Source of the DNA: a bacterium
Lineage (GTDB): Bacteria; Ratteibacteria; UBA8468
Direction of reading: 5' to 3'
Assembly (NCBI GenBank): GCA_030672255.1
Contig: DAOVGU010000193.1
Span: forward strand, 1 to 8,948
Length of the DNA stretch: 8,948 nucleotides
In this document: positions 6,936-8,948 of the stretch, in pieces
Layout: the number at the start of each line of letters is the position of its first letter
Position numbering within the stretch: position 1 is the first letter of the stretch
Program-made: the position numbers and the translations under genes
Notes under the pieces: model-generated
The model's database searches: none
What the model saw: only the letters and a program-made list of their open reading frames with translations
What the model was told of the DNA's origin: nothing

Positions 6936-7870
6936 TAAGAATATTTGTTGACCTATCCTTATGGATTATCTGGTATCCTCTACGTTTTGTAGTTCAGGCC
7001 ATTCCTTTAAGATTGGCCTACCGGATAGCTACTTCCTGCGCTCACCTTTTCTATCTTTTCCCCGGTGATCAGAGAGAGATTATGGCGGGAGAATTACAGA
7101 GAATCTTTAGGTACAAAAGTTCTGGAGAGATTAATCGGATCGTCAAAGAGAGTTTTGAGATATACTTTAAAAGGCAGGTTGAGAACCTTATTTATGGTAA
7201 ACTTACCAAGCGACGTCTGGAAAAAATGGTTTCTGTTGAAGGTGGAGAAAATCTAAATGCAGCCTTGAAGAAGGGTAAAGGTGCCATAATACTTCTGTCC
7301 CATTTTGGATCCTTTCTTTTGATTTTACCTGCTCTTGCCTATAGGGGATACCGCATTAATCAACTGGCGGGGCCACCGATGTTAAAGGGCAATAGGCCAA
7401 TCCACCAGAGAATATTTCGCATCAGGAGGAAGGCCTCCGATAATCTTCCGATTAATTTTCTTCGCTCTGACCAATCACTTTCCACTGTATTTAAATCCCT
7501 CAAAAATAATGAGTGCATCGCCATTGCCTTTGATGGCAGAGAAGGAGGGTACTGGATACCGGTTAAGATGCTTGATTCAGAGGCCTTTATCTCGCCGGGA
7601 GCCCTGAAGATAGCAATGAAAACGGGAGCAAGTATTATCCCCACCTTTATTGTAAGAGAAAAGGATGATACCCAGAGAGTGATCTTAGAATCGATCTTTG
7701 AATTGGAGGAGTCTGATGATAAGGAGAAAATGGTATTTACTAATACTGGGAAAGTTGCCGCAATCTTCGAGAGATATATCCAGAGGTTTCCATCCCATTA
7801 TGGAATGGTCTTGCAGATTATGAGAGAGAGAGCGGATAAGGGAATTATCGATAAACCTTTTTTAAAATGA
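6932..7870 (+). CDS. LpxL/HtrB-family acyltransferase with altered HX4(D/E) motif
   Basis: Member of the lipid A biosynthesis acyltransferase family (PF03279-type), which transfers a fatty acyl chain to a glycolipid at the inner face of the inner membrane. The 312 residues are the normal family length. The N-terminal hydrophobic stretch (about 4-43) is a probable membrane anchor. The expected active-site region reads LLSHFGSFLL: His124 is present, but the position five residues on, normally Asp or Glu (as in HFGNWE-type motifs), is Leu129. The later family block is recognisable: IAFDGREGGYWIPVKMLDSE (199-218), then SPGALKIAMKTGASIIPTFIVRE, matching the DQR..GG.PV.F / G.A.LA...GA.VVP.F block. 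The usual Trp/His-rich C-terminal motif is replaced by HYGMVLQIMRER. It may therefore be a variant enzyme, use another acid, or bind rather than acylate. Four-base overlaps with both neighbours suggest it acts on the flippase's substrate. Confidence 0.88.
   Translation: MIRIFVDLSLWIIWYPLRFVVQAIPLRLAYRIATSCAHLFYLFPGDQREIMAGELQRIFRYKSSGEINRIVKESFEIYFKRQVENLIYGKLTKRRLEKMVSVEGGENLNAALKKGKGAIILLSHFGSFLLILPALAYRGYRINQLAGPPMLKGNRPIHQRIFRIRRKASDNLPINFLRSDQSLSTVFKSLKNNECIAIAFDGREGGYWIPVKMLDSEAFISPGALKIAMKTGASIIPTFIVREKDDTQRVILESIFELEESDDKEKMVFTNTGKVAAIFERYIQRFPSHYGMVLQIMRERADKGIIDKPFLK
7867..7870 (+). other. ATGA start-stop overlap, acyltransferase to sulfatase-fold gene
   Basis: The stop of the acyltransferase gene (TGA) overlaps the ATG of the next gene. 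The leader is A/T-rich with no Shine-Dalgarno, which again points to coupled translation. Confidence 0.75.
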
Positions 7871-8948
7871 ATATCTGTATTCTTTTAATCGACTGTTTAA
7901 GACCCGACCATTTGGGATGTTACGGATATCAGAGAAAAACATCTCCGAATATAGATGCCATTGCGGAAAACGGCGTACTGTTTGAAAATGGTATCGCTCA
8001 GGCAAACTGGACATATCCCTCAGTAAATTCAATGATTTCAGGAAGGTATCCTTCGGTGCTTCAATTGAGTTGGATTGACCAGAGGATAAACAGAAATTTT
8101 CCGGTATTGCCTGAGTTTCTCTCAGAAAGAGGTTACCATACCGCTATCTTCAGCAATTTTAAGGTTCTTCTCAGTCCGAATAGTTTTAGCAGTCATTTTA
8201 AAGAAAAAAGGAATCTTAAGCTGAATGAGGATACACTATCTGTATTCAAAGATTGGATAGGGAGCCACCATAATTCCTTCTTGATATTTCATACAGGAGA
8301 ATATGTGCATGAGCCTTATTCTGTGGACAAAAGGTATGTCTATAATTTTTTAGAAGAAGGGCTAGAAAGTAAAATTGGAGTAACCTCTGAGGCGGTGAGA
8401 GCTTTAACCTCTGAGAAATTTGATTCTAACAAAATCCGGAATACAGTTAGAAAAATAAACAGGGGTATGGTTAAACTGACAAAGGATGAATTGAACTATC
8501 TAATAGCCTGTTATGATGCGGGAATCAATTATGTGGATGATTTTGTTGGCAAAATATATGAGATACTTAGGGAAGAGAGCAGGGAATATCTCTTTGTCTT
8601 GATGGCTGATCATGGTCAGGCTTTTTTGGAACACGGGCGCTTTGGACATGGCTATTCTCTATATGATGAAGTTATTAAAGTGCCCCTGATAATAGATTAT
8701 AGCAACAAATATAGTCTAAAGGTCACGGAAACGGTTCAGTTGATGGACCTTTTTCCCACAATATGCGATATCTTAGGCTATAGAATAAATTTCAAAATAG
8801 ATGGGACCTCCTTTGCCTCTGTGTTTAACAAAGGGGAATTAAAGGAGAGAATTGCGGTTTCTGAGGGCTATCCGTATCTAAGCATTAGAAACAAGAATTA
8901 TAAATTAATAAGCACCTATACCAAATTCTGGAGTTATAGAGAGCTCCG
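7867..8948 (+). CDS. Sulfatase-like alkaline-phosphatase-superfamily hydrolase/transferase, Thr-type (3'-partial)
   Basis: The frame is open from ATG 7867 to the right edge (360 complete codons). My translation begins MNICILLIDCLRPDHLGCYG, the hallmark opening of the sulfatase (PF00884) family, with Asp9 as metal ligand. It continues TSPNIDAIAENGVLFENG and then NWTYPSVNSMISGRYP. At the site of the sulfatase C/S-x-P-x-R formylglycine motif it has T-Y-P-S-V (Thr49 to Val53), so it is not a formylglycine sulfatase. Thr is the nucleophile in phosphotransferases of this superfamily such as LtaS and EptA. Further metal-site motifs are intact: MADHGQ (Asp248-His249) and FGHG (His261), with the family's SLYDEVIKVPLII just after. 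HTGEYVHEPY near 143-152 matches the substrate-side loop. There is no signal peptide or membrane helix before the first strand, so it is predicted to be cytosolic. A phosphodiester or phosphoryl-group transferase on the glycan or lipid is the best guess. Confidence 0.88.
   Translation, partial: MNICILLIDCLRPDHLGCYGYQRKTSPNIDAIAENGVLFENGIAQANWTYPSVNSMISGRYPSVLQLSWIDQRINRNFPVLPEFLSERGYHTAIFSNFKVLLSPNSFSSHFKEKRNLKLNEDTLSVFKDWIGSHHNSFLIFHTGEYVHEPYSVDKRYVYNFLEEGLESKIGVTSEAVRALTSEKFDSNKIRNTVRKINRGMVKLTKDELNYLIACYDAGINYVDDFVGKIYEILREESREYLFVLMADHGQAFLEHGRFGHGYSLYDEVIKVPLIIDYSNKYSLKVTETVQLMDLFPTICDILGYRINFKIDGTSFASVFNKGELKERIAVSEGYPYLSIRNKNYKLISTYTKFWSYREL

Overview
The window reads as one densely packed, single-strand stretch of a polysaccharide or glycolipid biosynthesis and export locus from a Gram-negative-type (two-membrane) bacterium. 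It carries seven genes, all on the + strand. The first is cut by the left edge and the last by the right edge. The two-membrane inference rests on a Wza-type outer-membrane export lipoprotein next to a Wzc-type co-polymerase, and on an LpxL/HtrB-family acyltransferase. Base composition is moderate (by eye low to mid forties percent GC). Many alternative or weakly led starts are used, for example TTG for the lipoprotein gene. The mixture of polysaccharide export genes with cobalamin-binding radical SAM genes and a sulfatase-fold gene resembles loci in poorly cultured lineages such as Omnitrophota or Elusimicrobiota, but I cannot assign a taxon from this sequence.

Layout: (1) 2-2029, Wzc/GumC-type chain-length co-polymerase fused to a C-terminal BY-kinase-like ATPase, with no Tyr-rich tail; (2) 2045-2809, short Wza-type export lipoprotein; (3) 2811-4181 and (4) 4190-5677, two divergent B12-binding-domain radical SAM enzymes; (5) 5664-6935, 12-helix Wzx-type flippase; (6) 6932-7870, LpxL/HtrB-family acyltransferase whose HX4(D/E) motif lacks its acidic residue; (7) 7867-8948+, alkaline-phosphatase/sulfatase-fold enzyme with a Thr where sulfatases carry the formylglycine Cys/Ser.

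Junctions are 15, 1 and 8 bases, then overlaps of 14, 4 and 4 bases, so the seven genes are very probably one operon with translational coupling. There is no room for an internal terminator, no convincing internal promoter, and no gene-free stretch longer than 15 bases. I see no RNA gene, insertion sequence, CRISPR array or notable repeat.

How they could work together (inference): the flippase moves a lipid-linked glycan across the inner membrane, and the Wzc/Wza pair polymer-length-controls and exports the product through the periplasm and outer membrane. The two radical SAM proteins, the acyltransferase and the AP-fold enzyme would be tailoring enzymes acting on the glycan or its lipid carrier in the cytosol or at the inner face of the membrane. 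No glycosyltransferase, polymerase or sugar-nucleotide gene lies in the window, so the main assembly genes must be outside it. The most unusual content is the tailoring set and the coordinated loss of canonical catalytic or regulatory residues in three of the proteins.
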